A stretch of 64,000 nucleotides of DNA, from contig OZ024869.1 of the NCBI GenBank assembly GCA_964017185.1, positions 53,470,761 through 53,534,760 on the forward strand. Direction: 5' to 3'. Positions 32,203 through 42,889 of the stretch are shown here, one piece after another (the stretch's first letter is position 1; every line of letters begins with the position of its first letter). The stretch comes from Rugalucina vietnamica (Eukaryota; Mollusca; Bivalvia; Lucinida; Lucinidae). The position numbers and the translations under genes are program-made. Below the pieces are notes generated by a model. The model was not told the DNA's origin. It searched no databases and saw only the letters and a program-made list of their open reading frames with translations.

Positions 32203-32543
32203 AAGATCATCCAAAGGTCATAATTTATAAACACATTGTAGTACTCTAGTCCTAGATGATTCATGCCAAGTTTCGTTGAAATCGGTCCAGTGGTTCCAGA
32301 GAAGAAGAATTTTGAAGGGTTTTTACCATATATGGGCATGGTGGCCATCTTGGTCATGTGACCTGGATTATTTATAAACTTATTGGTTCCCCCTTCCTAT
32401 AGATGCTTCATATAAAATTTGGCTTTGATTGGCCAAGCGGTTTCAGAGAAGAAGATCTTTTAAAATGGTGGACGATGGATGGACGCCGGATCATGGCCAT
32501 CCTATAAGCTCACCTTGTGAGCCTAACGGCTCAGGTGAGCTAA

Positions 32544-33121
32544 AAATCGTGCCGAACTTTAGCCCAGCTATCCCCCGTCCTTCCCTGTAGGTGTGTATGT
32601 TGAGGAAGTGGGGGTGGGGGGTTGGAAAGAGAGGAGTGGTAACAAATGACTGGTGCATTTGTTGATCAGGTTTGAAAACCTGTATTGTCATACATCATTG
32701 TTTGTGTCCATCAACAGACAAGACAGACATACTTGATCACAAGATAATGATTGTGAATATCATCAATTGAGGCTCGCAGCCGAAATTGTTCTTTTAAATG
32801 ATCTTGATCTCGACTCCTTCAAGAGGGAGGTGAGCAAGATCAACTATTCAATGCCATAGAGACTAGAAAGAAATATGTTTTTAGCCTGTTTTAACCTCAC
32901 ATCTCTAATAACAATCTAAAACTATCATGGTGGTGTATGAAAGACCCTGCCAAACAGAGCTCAATATGCTGAGCCATGTTTTTGCCTTGTAATTCCAAAT
33001 TTAACTTAAAATACCAAACATGAATGGTTTCATATGTTGAAATAGATGTGTTGCATGATTGATGCATATGCATCACAATTTGCAGAAAGACCCAATATTT
33101 TCATGAAGATATTTTCTTCAC
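32544..33121. other. Intergenic, nothing recognised
   Basis: Unique-looking AT-rich DNA between the split family B element and the tandem duplication. Confidence 0.5.
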
Positions 33122-33579
33122 ATATAGTCCAAGGAGGATAATGGGACATTGCCGCAAACCGATTCACAATAATTATTTTTTTAATGTGATAAAAAATATT
33201 ACTGGGACGAAAATCCTGTACATTTTTCATGTTTTATGAACACAGTGCACCGTCCCTTCCACCGGAACCTTCCATATTCTAGGAATTGATAAGTAAACTT
33301 TTAAGCATGGAATTTTCACTAAGGGGATAAAAACATAAACTCTATTTGCGAAACACTTTCTTTTTATAATACCGTAAGCAGAGACAGCCATAATATGTAT
33401 CATAAGCCATAAGAACAGCATGCCCACTCCAATTTCAGCTGAGGGTATATGTACCCCAAGGTTGTCCCTGGCACACAAAAACAGACATTTTGACCCCTTT
33501 TGTCACTTATGACCCCCAAAATTATCCAGAGAGGGGACAGGTATGTCCCCCAAAATTCTAAAATATTTCTATTTCATAA

Positions 33580-33972
33580 GGCCACATTTAAAATTACTTG
33601 TGTTTGCCCTCTCCCTACCCTGTCTAGAAAAGTTGGGTAGGTAGGTAGGCTTTTTTTTTCTTCATGAACTACTGTATTATGCATTATTTTTGGTCAAAGG
33701 AATTAGCTACAATTTTGTCAAAGCTACTCAAAATTACAGGTGCATTTTATGTTTGAAGTGCTTGAACATAAGAACAAAATATCCAATTGGTGAGAAGGGT
33801 CATGGTTTAAATGAAAACACATTACTTTCTAGGGAAAACAATTTATCTTCTGGCAGAAACATTAAAAAAAAATAAAATAAAGGCAAAAAAGGGCAATAAA
33901 ATTTTTTGAGTAGGCCCCATTTTTGGTGAGTAGGTAGGGAGAGGGCAAACAAACAAATTTTTATTTTTGGCC
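33580..33972. mobile_element. Harbinger-like MITE (393 bp), copy in unit 1
   Basis: Ends GGCCACATTTAAAATT / AATTTTTATTTTTGGCC, inner TTTGCCCTCTCCCTACC in both arms, flanked by TAA on both sides (33577-33579, 33973-33975). GGCC ends with a TWA duplication suit PIF/Harbinger. Confidence 0.75.
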
Positions 33973-35336
33973 TAAGTAAATGTCCCCTAAAATCTCAACA
34001 ATTTGGTCAAAATGCCCCTCAGGTGCCGCCATTAGTGGGGCATTGGTCCCCTTCATTAAAACTCTGAGGGAAAACCCTGGTACCCCTTGTGTCCCAATTT
34101 TGGGGGTACAGGCCAAATTTTGAGGGTACACCATCAGGGATCTCACTAGGAGTTAAAACAGCAGTCTGGCACTCCTGACTAAGAAAAAGTAGGAGTCCCA
34201 GACACAATTTAGGAGTCCCACTACAGAAACTCAATTATGAGCCCTTACTTTAACCTGATGGTATATAATGACTTGCTATCACTTGTAGAATCGGTAAGAT
34301 TAAACTTACTTAGTAGTGTGGTTAGGTACATCATGTTACATGTATGCTTGAGTGCAGCAATTCTGTGTGGGTTGGGGTCTAATCTACTGTCTAGACCAGA
34401 CTTAGAAATGTGTGTAATGCACTTCAAAATAAGTTCCAATTGTAGCCATAGCCTTTCTTTGACTTCTGTCTAGTATATAATGTTAGGTGAATATAATTTA
34501 TTTTCTCATGTAAAGTTGTTAGTTTGGGGTCAATAAGAGGTGACCCCCTTCAAAGGAGGGATTTCCTAAGTAATGTAAGGTCATTATTCTTCATTACTGA
34601 ATCAACAACCCCAAACGTTTTTGAAACACTTTTGAAAAGGTTTTACCAACAATTTATGAATTAGAACAGAGTTCTCGATAACTCCAATCTGGGCGTATTT
34701 TTACGCGTGTTTTTCGTTTCGTACGCCTAAAATTCAATGCCATGGATTCTCGCTTACGCCATTTTTTTCTGGTGACGCGTCCAAAACTTTCCATAAATTA
34801 CGTGAAAAAATGAGCTACCGCGGAAAGATCAAGGCAGAATAGCCGCAAGACATTGTTCAAAGAGCAAGCAAGTGACTGACACGTGCAACAGATGTGGGGA
34901 AGTAAGTAGGCGTGAACTAATTGTGCCCTTATCCAATCAGAGCACAGTAAACTGACAATCAAGTTTTTGTTGATGGAGATTGACAGGTCAATTTTCACGG
35001 ATCACAAATTTGTGTCAATTCAATGGATGTTTATTGTCAGGTCCTTATCTACACAAAGGGATGATAGAAAAACAAGATGTTGTTGAAAAATATTATTAGC
35101 GATCATTGAAGAAAGTGTTCGCAGATCTATATGTTCGTCGTAATTTCGGTATGAAAACTCCCTACGGAATCGGAACAATGTACACAATGGAGAGATCGTT
35201 TTCTGGTGCCATTTGTGTTTTTTGCATTCATTTCCAACCCTATTTGCATAGAAATTCTCTGAATGAGAGAATGTATCACAATTTCAATTGCCTTTAAGAA
35301 GTTCTGAATGAGAAATTGGCAGAAAAGAAGAGAAAA

Positions 35337-35815
35337 CCAGAGGACCAATGGTCCTGTAAACGCTCACCTGAGACCTGAGATATAAACAAATAAACTGTTT
35401 TGACTAGAATGGTAATATACATGTATATAACCCTGGAGTTGATGCCTTTTAAATCACAAAAAAATTAGTCCATTTGCCAATTTACTAAAGTTTAGCCCCT
35501 TAAATGACATTTAACAATTTTCCCCATTCAAATGCATGGGCAACCTAAGTTGACCTTGCCGTAAAATAGGTCAAGGTCATCCCAGGGTCATCATTAATAT
35601 AAACTTTGTAGAGCTCCATTGCCTGATGCTTCAATCCATGTGTCAAAATCATAGGCCTTCTGGTTCTGGAGAAGAAGATTTTTAAAGGTTTTTGCTATTT
35701 ATAGCCATGGCGGCCATCTTGGTCATGTGACCTTGACCATTTATACAAAATTTCATTCACTCTTCCTAAGAATGCTCCACATAAAGTTTGGCTTTGATTG
35801 GCCAAGCGGTTTCAG
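35337..35815 (+). mobile_element. Family B repeat, 3'-truncated by the duplication junction
   Basis: Starts CCAGAGGACCAATGGTCC and is cut after GATTGGCCAAGCGGTTTCAG where unit 2 begins. Confidence 0.9.
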
Positions 35816-38510
35816 ATATAGTCCAAGGAGGATAATGGGACATTGCCGCAAACCGATTCACAATAATTGTTTTTTTAATGTGATAAAAAATATTACTGGG
35901 ACGAAAATACTGTACATTTTTCATGTTTTATGAACACAGTGCACCGTCCCTTCCACCGGAACCTTCCATATTCTAGGAATTGATAAGTAAACTTTTAAGC
36001 ATGGAATTTTCACTAAGGGGATAAAAACATAAACTCTATTTGCGAAACACTTTCTTTTTATAATACCGTAAGCAGAGACAGCCATAATATGTATCATAAG
36101 CCATAAGAACAGCATGCCCACTCCAATTTCAGCTGAGGGTATATGTACCCCAAGGTTGTCCCTGGCACACAAAAACAGACATTTTGACCCCTTTTGTCAC
36201 TTATGACCCCCAAAATTATCCAGAGAGGGGACAGGTATGTCCCCCAAAATTCTAAAATATTTCTATTTCATAAGGCCACATTTAAAATTACTTGTGTTTG
36301 CCCTCTCCCTACCCTGTCTAGAAAAGTTGGGTAGGTAGGTAGGCTTTTTTTTTCTTCATGAACTACTGTATTATGCATTATTTTTGGTCAAAGGAATTAG
36401 CTACAATTTTGTCAAAGCTACTCAAAATTACAGGTGCATTTTATGTTTGAAGTGCTTGAACATAAGAACAAAATATCCAATTGGTGAGAAGGGTCATGGT
36501 TTAAATGAAAACACATTACTTTCTAGGGAAAACAATTTATCTTCTGGCAGAAACATTAAAAAAAATAAAATAAAGGCAAAAAAGGGCAATAAAATTTTTT
36601 GAGTAGGCCCCATTTTTGGTGAGTAGGTAGGGAGAGGGCAAACAAACAAATTTTTATTTTTGGCCTAAGTAAATGTCCCCTAAAATCTCAACAATTTGGT
36701 CAAAATGCCCCTCAGGTGCCGCCATTAGTGGGGCATTGGTCCCCTTCATTAAAACTCTGAGGGAAAACCCTGGTACCCCTTGTGTCCCAATTTTGGGGGT
36801 ACAGGCCAAATTTTGAGGGTACACCATCAGGGATCTCACTAGGAGTTAAAACAGCAGTCTGGCACTCCTGACTAAGAAAAAGTAGGAGTCCCAGACACAA
36901 TTTAGGAGTCCCACTACAGAAACTCAATTATGAGCCCTTACTTTAACCTGATGGTATATAATGACTTGCTATCACTTGTAGAATCGGTAAGATTAAACTT
37001 ACTTAGTAGTGTGGTTAGGTACATCATGTTACATGTATGCTTGAGTGCAGCAATTCTGTGTGGGTTGGAGGGTCTAATCTACTGTCTAGACCAGACTTAG
37101 AAATGTGTGTAATGCACTTCAAAATAAGTTCCAATTGTAGCCATAGCCTTTCTTTGACTTCTGTCTAGTATATAATGTTAGGTGAATATCATTTATTTTC
37201 TCATGTAAAGTTGTTAGTTTGGGGTCAATAAGAGGTGACCCCCTTCAAAGGAGGGATTTCCTAAGTAATGTAAGGTCATTATTCTTCATTACTGAATCAA
37301 CAACCCCAAACGTTTTTGAAACACTTTTGAAAAGGTTTTACCAACAATTTATGAATTAGAACAGAGTTCTCGATAACTCCAATCTGGGCGTATTTTTACG
37401 CGTGTTTTTCGTTTCGTACGCCTAAAATTCAATGCCATGGATTCTCGCTTACGCCATTTTTTTCTGGTGACGCGTCCAAAACTTTCCATAAATTACGTGA
37501 AAAAATGAGCTACCGCGGAAAGATCAAGGCAGAATAGCCGCAAGACATTGTTCAAAGAGCAAGCAAGTGACTGACACGTGCAACAGATGTGGGGAAGTAA
37601 GTAGGCGTGAACTAATTGTGCCCTTATCCAATCAGAGCACAGTAAACTGACAATCAAGTTTTTGTTGATGGAGATTGACAGGTCAATTTTCACGGATCAC
37701 AAATTTGTGTCAATTCAATGGATGTTTATTGTCAGGTCCTTATCTACACAAAGGGATGATAGAAAAACAAGATGTTGTTGAAAAATATTATTAGCGATCA
37801 TTGAAGAAAGTGTTCGCAGATCTATATGTTCGTCGTAATTTCGGTATGAAAACTCCCTACGGAATCGGAACAATGTACACAATGGAGAGATCGTTTTCTG
37901 GTGCCATTTGTGTTTTTTGCATTCATTTCCAACCCTATTTGCATAGAAATTCTCTGAATGAGAGAATGTATCACAATTTCAATTGCCTTTAAGAAATTCT
38001 GAATGAGAAATTGGCAGAAAAGAAGAGAAAACCAGAGGACCAATGGTCCTGTAAACGCTCACCTGAGACCTGAGATATAAACAAATAAACTGTTTTGACT
38101 AGAATGGTAATATACATGTATATAACCCTGGAGTTGATGCCTTTTAAATCACAAAAAAATTAGTCCATTTGCCAATTTACTAAAGTTTAGCCCTTTAAAT
38201 GACATTTAACAATTTTCCCCATTCAAATGCATGGGCAACCTAAGTTGACCTTGCCGTAAAATAGGTCAAGGTCATCCCAGGGTCATCATTAATATAAACT
38301 TTGTAGAGCTCCATTGCCTGATGCTTCAATCCATGTGTCAAAATCATAGGCCTTCTGGTTCTGGAGAAGAAGATTTTTAAAGGTTTTTGCTATTTATAGC
38401 CATGGCGGCCATCTTGGTCATGTGACCTTGACCATTTATACAAAATTTCATTCACTCTTCCTAAGAATGCTCCACATAAAGTTTGGCTTTGATTGGCCAA
38501 GCGGTTTCAG
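35816..38510. repeat. Tandem duplication, unit 2
   Basis: Second copy, offset by about 2694 bp. The junction at 35810-35820 fuses the family B core (GCGGTTTCAG) directly to the unit's left end (ATATAGTCC). After 38510 the family B element continues normally. Confidence 0.96.
36274..36665. mobile_element. Harbinger-like MITE, copy in unit 2
   Basis: Same element as 33580-33972, carried along by the segmental duplication rather than by transposition. Confidence 0.75.
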
Positions 38511-39540
38511 AGAAGAAGATCTTTGAATATCACTGTAATATACATGTATATTGCCCCAGGGTGGGGGCAGACAGACCCCTGGGGTCCAAATTTTTTCAGA
38601 ATCATCAATCTTAAGTCCATTTGCCCATTTCCTGCAAGATTTTCCCTACAAATGACATTTTAACACTTTTCCCCATTCAAATGCATGAGCCACCTACAAT
38701 GACCTTGCCGTAAAATAGGTCAAGGTCATCCCAGGGTCATGATTTATGTACACTTTGTAGAGCTCCAGTCACTGATGCTTCACACCAAGTTTCAAAATCA
38801 TTGGCCTTCTGCATGGTTCTGGAGAAGATTTTTAAAGGTTTTTTCTATTTATAGCCATGGCGGCCATCTTGGTCATGTGACCTTGACCATTTATATAAAC
38901 TTTCTTTCCCCTTTCCCAAGGATGCTCCATATGAAGTTTGGCTTTGATTGGCCAAGCGGTTTCAGGAGAGAAGATGTTTCATTATTATGGAAATATACAT
39001 GTATATAGCCCAAGGGCAGGGGCAGACAACCCCCCAGGGGCTAAAATTTTCCATTTACATTAATCTTCTGTCCATTTGCCTATTCCCAGTAAGTTTTACC
39101 CATTAAATAGCATTTTACCATTTTTTCCCATTCAAATGCATTGGCGACCTAAGTTGACCTTGCCGTAAAATAGGTCAAGGTCATCCCAGGGTCATGATTT
39201 ATATAAACTTTGTAGAGCTCTATTGCCTGATGCTATATACTAAGTTTCATGGAAATCGGCACACTGGTTCTGGAGAAGAAGATTTTTAAAGGTTTTTGCT
39301 ATTTATAGCCATGGCGGCCATCTAGGTCATGTGACCTGGACCATTTATATAAACTTTCGTTCCCCCTTCTTAAGGATGCTCCACATGAAGTTTGGCTTTG
39401 ATTGGCCAAGCGGTTTCAGAGAAGATCTTTGAAAATGTGAACGACAGACGGACGACGGACGGACGGACGGACGCCGGACGGACGCCGGAGCATGGGTATA
39501 CTATAAGCTCACCTGTGAGCCTTCGGCTCAGGTGAGCTAA
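38032..39540 (+). mobile_element. Family B repeat, complete
   Basis: Starts CCAGAGGACCAATGGTCC; three cores; GACG microsatellite (39438-39487); hairpin; GAGCTAA. Its first 479 bp lie within duplication unit 2. Core sequence is close to the 12.7 kb copy. Confidence 0.92.
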
Positions 39541-41126
39541 AAACCCACCTTTCTACTGCCACGAAAACTTATGACATTACATCGGTCCCCTTAAAACACA
39601 GGCATATTTTTTATAGAGCAGTCTCTGGCATCGGTATTGGCCTGAATTGCCTTCATGTGTGATAAAAAACACTCATTTATAAATTTTGGCTGCTTCAACT
39701 TCAGTAAAGTTGACAGAATCTTATCAATTATTTTGCGACATCTGGAAAAACAAGTATTGGCTTTTGTAAAAAAAAAAAAAAAAAAAAAAAAATTTTTTTT
39801 TGTTTTGTTTTGTTAACAGGATGTACAAATTTTAGGTGGAATCCTAGTTGAGAAAAAAGTTATTTGAAATATATTTATAAGGTAAAACTCCAAGTTTTCT
39901 TGGTCAAACTCCAAGTTTTCGTTTCTGACTCCAACTTTTTCCAGTGATGGATTCTTAGAATCCTGTTTTCAAAATCCTAGTGAGAACTCTGTAGAAGCAA
40001 CTGATCCCCCCAAAAATAGTCAGTTTAACTTTTAATCATGAACTTTTAAGTCGCGAAAACTAATGACATTTAAAAAAAAAAGATCCAAAAGTATAAAAGT
40101 TTTGCTCTTTTTATATAATTCAATTGATTTCTTAATGAAAATCGCTAGGTTTTCAAAAGATTTTATGACTTAAGTAAATAATTATTCATATTGTTGCATT
40201 ATTATAGCTGACCGATCAACCATAACTTGTTTACACATAGACACGAGTTGTGAATAGGCTATGATGAAAGTACATTGTTTGATCAGTTGCTTGAAAAATT
40301 ATGGCATGCCTAACTGGATTATGACAACATTGTTAATTTGAGTAATCCATTTCTTGATAGGGGAAAACTGATTCACTGTTATCTATGTGGGATCATACGC
40401 TAGGAAAACCAAAATCCGGACATAAATAGGTTGCGGAATGTCCAGATCTCACCTGTAACCTGACAAAACAAGCGCACCCAAAATTCGATGCAAGTGCTTC
40501 TCTGACCATGTGCAAACATGGCGACCAATTTCCAATGTTAACAAAGTACTCAGAGAATGCACGCGTAAATGGAATGCACTATTTTTGATTTAGCAGCGTA
40601 TTGCCGATCATGCATGCATACAATAAGCAAATACGCATCTTATCTAGCCCTCTGATTTATGGTAATGACAAAACAAATGAAGTCTCCCCCAAGGGAGGTC
40701 ACTCTATGAAACGCCAGGATGACAGCTGAGCGGCAGGGGTCAGCAGATCGATAAAAATGTAAACAACTGAGCGATTTGGCATAAATGTAAGTACCCGAGA
40801 CACAAACTATGATTATTTTCTTGCCATAATCTGCCCTGATAAGCCCTTTATTGGTTCAAATATTTTGAAAATGATTGACAGAAATATTTTGATTGCTCCT
40901 GTGCAATCAATTATCTTCCTATGTGCAAGCTTACAACTACAAAGGCCTAAAACTGTCGAGTGTATGAATCCTTGAACCATGTGAACTGTACGAATCTGCG
41001 ACCTATGACATGTCACTCTAAGATTTTAGAGAGAGCTGTACATTAAAACTAAACATTAACTACATGTTCACTGATTGACTGAATTTCAAAGGTGCCATCA
41101 TATCCTCGCCAGAGGGTGATGCAGTA
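39541..41126. other. Intergenic, low-complexity tracts only
   Basis: Contains an A run then T run (39769-39800). No exon or known repeat family recognised. Confidence 0.5.
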
Positions 41127-41718
41127 CAGTCGAGTCCCCTAACATTGCGCGGCCCGCAACATTGCGCACCTGGAATGCCAACCAGATTTCAAATAATATT
41201 GGACTATCAGTGTTATTTTCTCATTTGTTACATCAACAAGAGTGTACAAGATTAATTTGAAGACAAAAATGATTTTCCTTCCGTTCTGATTGAACAATTT
41301 AGCACCATTATGTGATTTTGTTTAATTTTGAAATACTGTGTGGTGACATTTTTGTGCCATCATAGACAGCGTGATTTATTTTCTTTATTTTCTTGTTTGT
41401 CATTTGTCACATGACTTTCATATATATTGACAGAAATGCAACTGCTGTGAATAAATTGCAGGTTGCTATAAAATACACATTTGATTTGGAAGTGCGCAAT
41501 GTTAGGGGACAAATTGCCTCTAATTTTTTCCAGGGGGTTCATATGTTTCAGCCACGGTATTTCTATAGCTGATGGAAATTGCTAACATTTTATGTTATGA
41601 TATTATAATTATTGAATCACTAAAATGTCTCATGGTAAGTCATGTTAGTCAGCGTTTATATTTCACGTCAGATCAGGCATAAAATACCTTAGGTGCGCAA
41701 TGTTACCGGACTACACCG
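41127..41718. mobile_element. TA-flanked MITE (pogo-like), 592 bp
   Basis: Left end CAGTCGAGTCCCCTAACATT, right end on the other strand CGGTGTAGTCCGGTAACATT, flanked by TA. Internal AACATTGCGC / GCGCAATGTTA copies. No transposase. Confidence 0.75.
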
Positions 41719-42829
41719 TATATATAGAACAGTAGAAAGAAAAGAAATATCTGCAGGCTCATGTGCAGATACAGTCATCCCATGCAGGTTAAAAATCCCT
41801 ACACAGGTTCTATCCTCAAGCATGTAGGCTCAACCTGCAAACTCATCGGATTGTAGAATGCGCCCCTCCTAAGAATAATCAGAAATTGATGGATGGGTAA
41901 AAAAAAAACACACACACACACAAAAAAAAAAAAAAAATTACCAATTTTTTCAGATGTTGGGCTTGATCCTTATGATAATCAAGCTTGTTCAAAGAGTTAG
42001 GTCTGTACTTGTCTACCCATAAACTCATTTTAGAGACGTTAGTTTTAAGGAGAAAATGGTAAAATAAGCTTCAGGACTTTCAGATTTTAGCGGGAGCAAC
42101 AAACAGCGACACCGGTAATGGCGCCACAATTTTCGGTGCAGATTTATTTTGTGCATCCGACAAATAATCCTACGGACTGTGCTACATACCGGTACTTTCC
42201 ACAATATCATTAAGGCTCCCATGCATGTTCTGTACCCGCTGTTCCCGAAAACTCGGATCCAATAAACGTTATTTTGGATCCGAGATAAAATAATGCAAGT
42301 CATCTGTAACCACGGCCCCCACCCCCGGGGAATCCTTCGAATCACTAATTTGATGTTACATTGTAACGTCAATGTTCCGTTTGCCACAGCGTTGATCCAT
42401 CACCATATGACCCTAAACTTTTCACTAGAAACGCACTTTAAAGAAACAAAACAAAACAATACGGTGAATTTCCATATGCAAATAACTTTTTGTTACATCT
42501 TTATTTGAAAATACATGCCACATTTATGTCGTTCTTGAAATTTAAAGCAATAAAATGGTACACTTCAAAGTCTTGCGTTACATGGAATTGAGAATAAAAC
42601 TGAATAAATGGCTTAATGAATGGATTTAGTTCAGATTTTGAGCTTGTAATTGATGAAGAAATCTCTGAAGTAAGATTTTCGTCAATGTCTGTGTCACAAA
42701 TTAACAGAACAAGTGCCAAATGACATTAAATTCTGACAGAAGTAACACAAAAACGTCAAAATGTATGGCGCCATTTTGAATGCAGCGTTGCCGTTAGAAG
42801 CATGCTTTCATTCACGTCCGCGCCGTCAC
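41719..42829. other. Upstream region of the protamine-like gene
   Basis: Holds a CA/A-rich tract at 41900-41940 and a small palindrome around GGATCC (42255-42285). The GC content rises towards the promoter. No further gene seen. Confidence 0.5.
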
Positions 42830-42837
42830 TATATAAA
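42830..42837 (+). promoter_or_regulatory. TATA box of the protamine-like gene
   Basis: TATATAAA, about 30 bp before the cap-like motif CCATTCTTG at 42859-42867, which matches the histone-gene cap signal (PyPyATTCPu). The spacing is ideal, and it places the transcription start inside the longer open frame. Confidence 0.8.
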
Positions 42838-42889
42838 CAGCGTCAAGCGACGTTTTTTCCATTCTTGTCAGTTCTCTGATTCAGAATAC

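Larger units (their letters stand above)
27388..32204 (+). mobile_element. LINE insertion (L1/Tx1-like) with poly(A) and 15-bp target duplication
   Basis: Flanked by AAGATCATCCAAAGG on both sides (about 27371-27386 and 32202-32217), with a 37-nt A run (32164-32200) at the 3' end: the hallmark of target-primed reverse transcription. It carries the C-terminal part of ORF2 (27981-28338, 30332-31520) and a 640 bp 3' region. The first ~590 bp (27388-27980) are not recognisable as LINE. A family B element sits inside. Confidence 0.85.
25786..32543 (+). mobile_element. Family B repeat split in two by a LINE insertion
   Basis: The 5' part (25786-27387) starts CCAGAGGACCAATGGTCC and runs through four ~457 bp cores. 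It stops inside a core at GATCATCCAAAGG. The 3' part (32190-32543) resumes at exactly that point and finishes with GACG-type sequence, hairpin and GAGCTAA. The 4.8 kb in between is a LINE unit with its own nested family B copy. Confidence 0.88.
33122..35815. repeat. Tandem duplication, unit 1 (2.69 kb)
   Basis: Matches 35816-38510 base for base apart from a handful of substitutions and small length changes. It contains a Harbinger-like MITE and, from 35337, the first 479 bp of a family B element. No convincing gene. Confidence 0.96.

Noticed and set aside
33227-33478. 83-codon minus-strand frame with a hydrophobic stretch, identical at 35921-36172
   Set aside because: The copy is explained by the segmental duplication; no splice-consistent neighbours or recognisable family.
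42761-42889. 43-codon N-terminal extension of the protamine-like frame
   Set aside because: It contains the TATA box and cap motif and lies upstream of the likely transcription start; the composition is unlike the rest of the protein.
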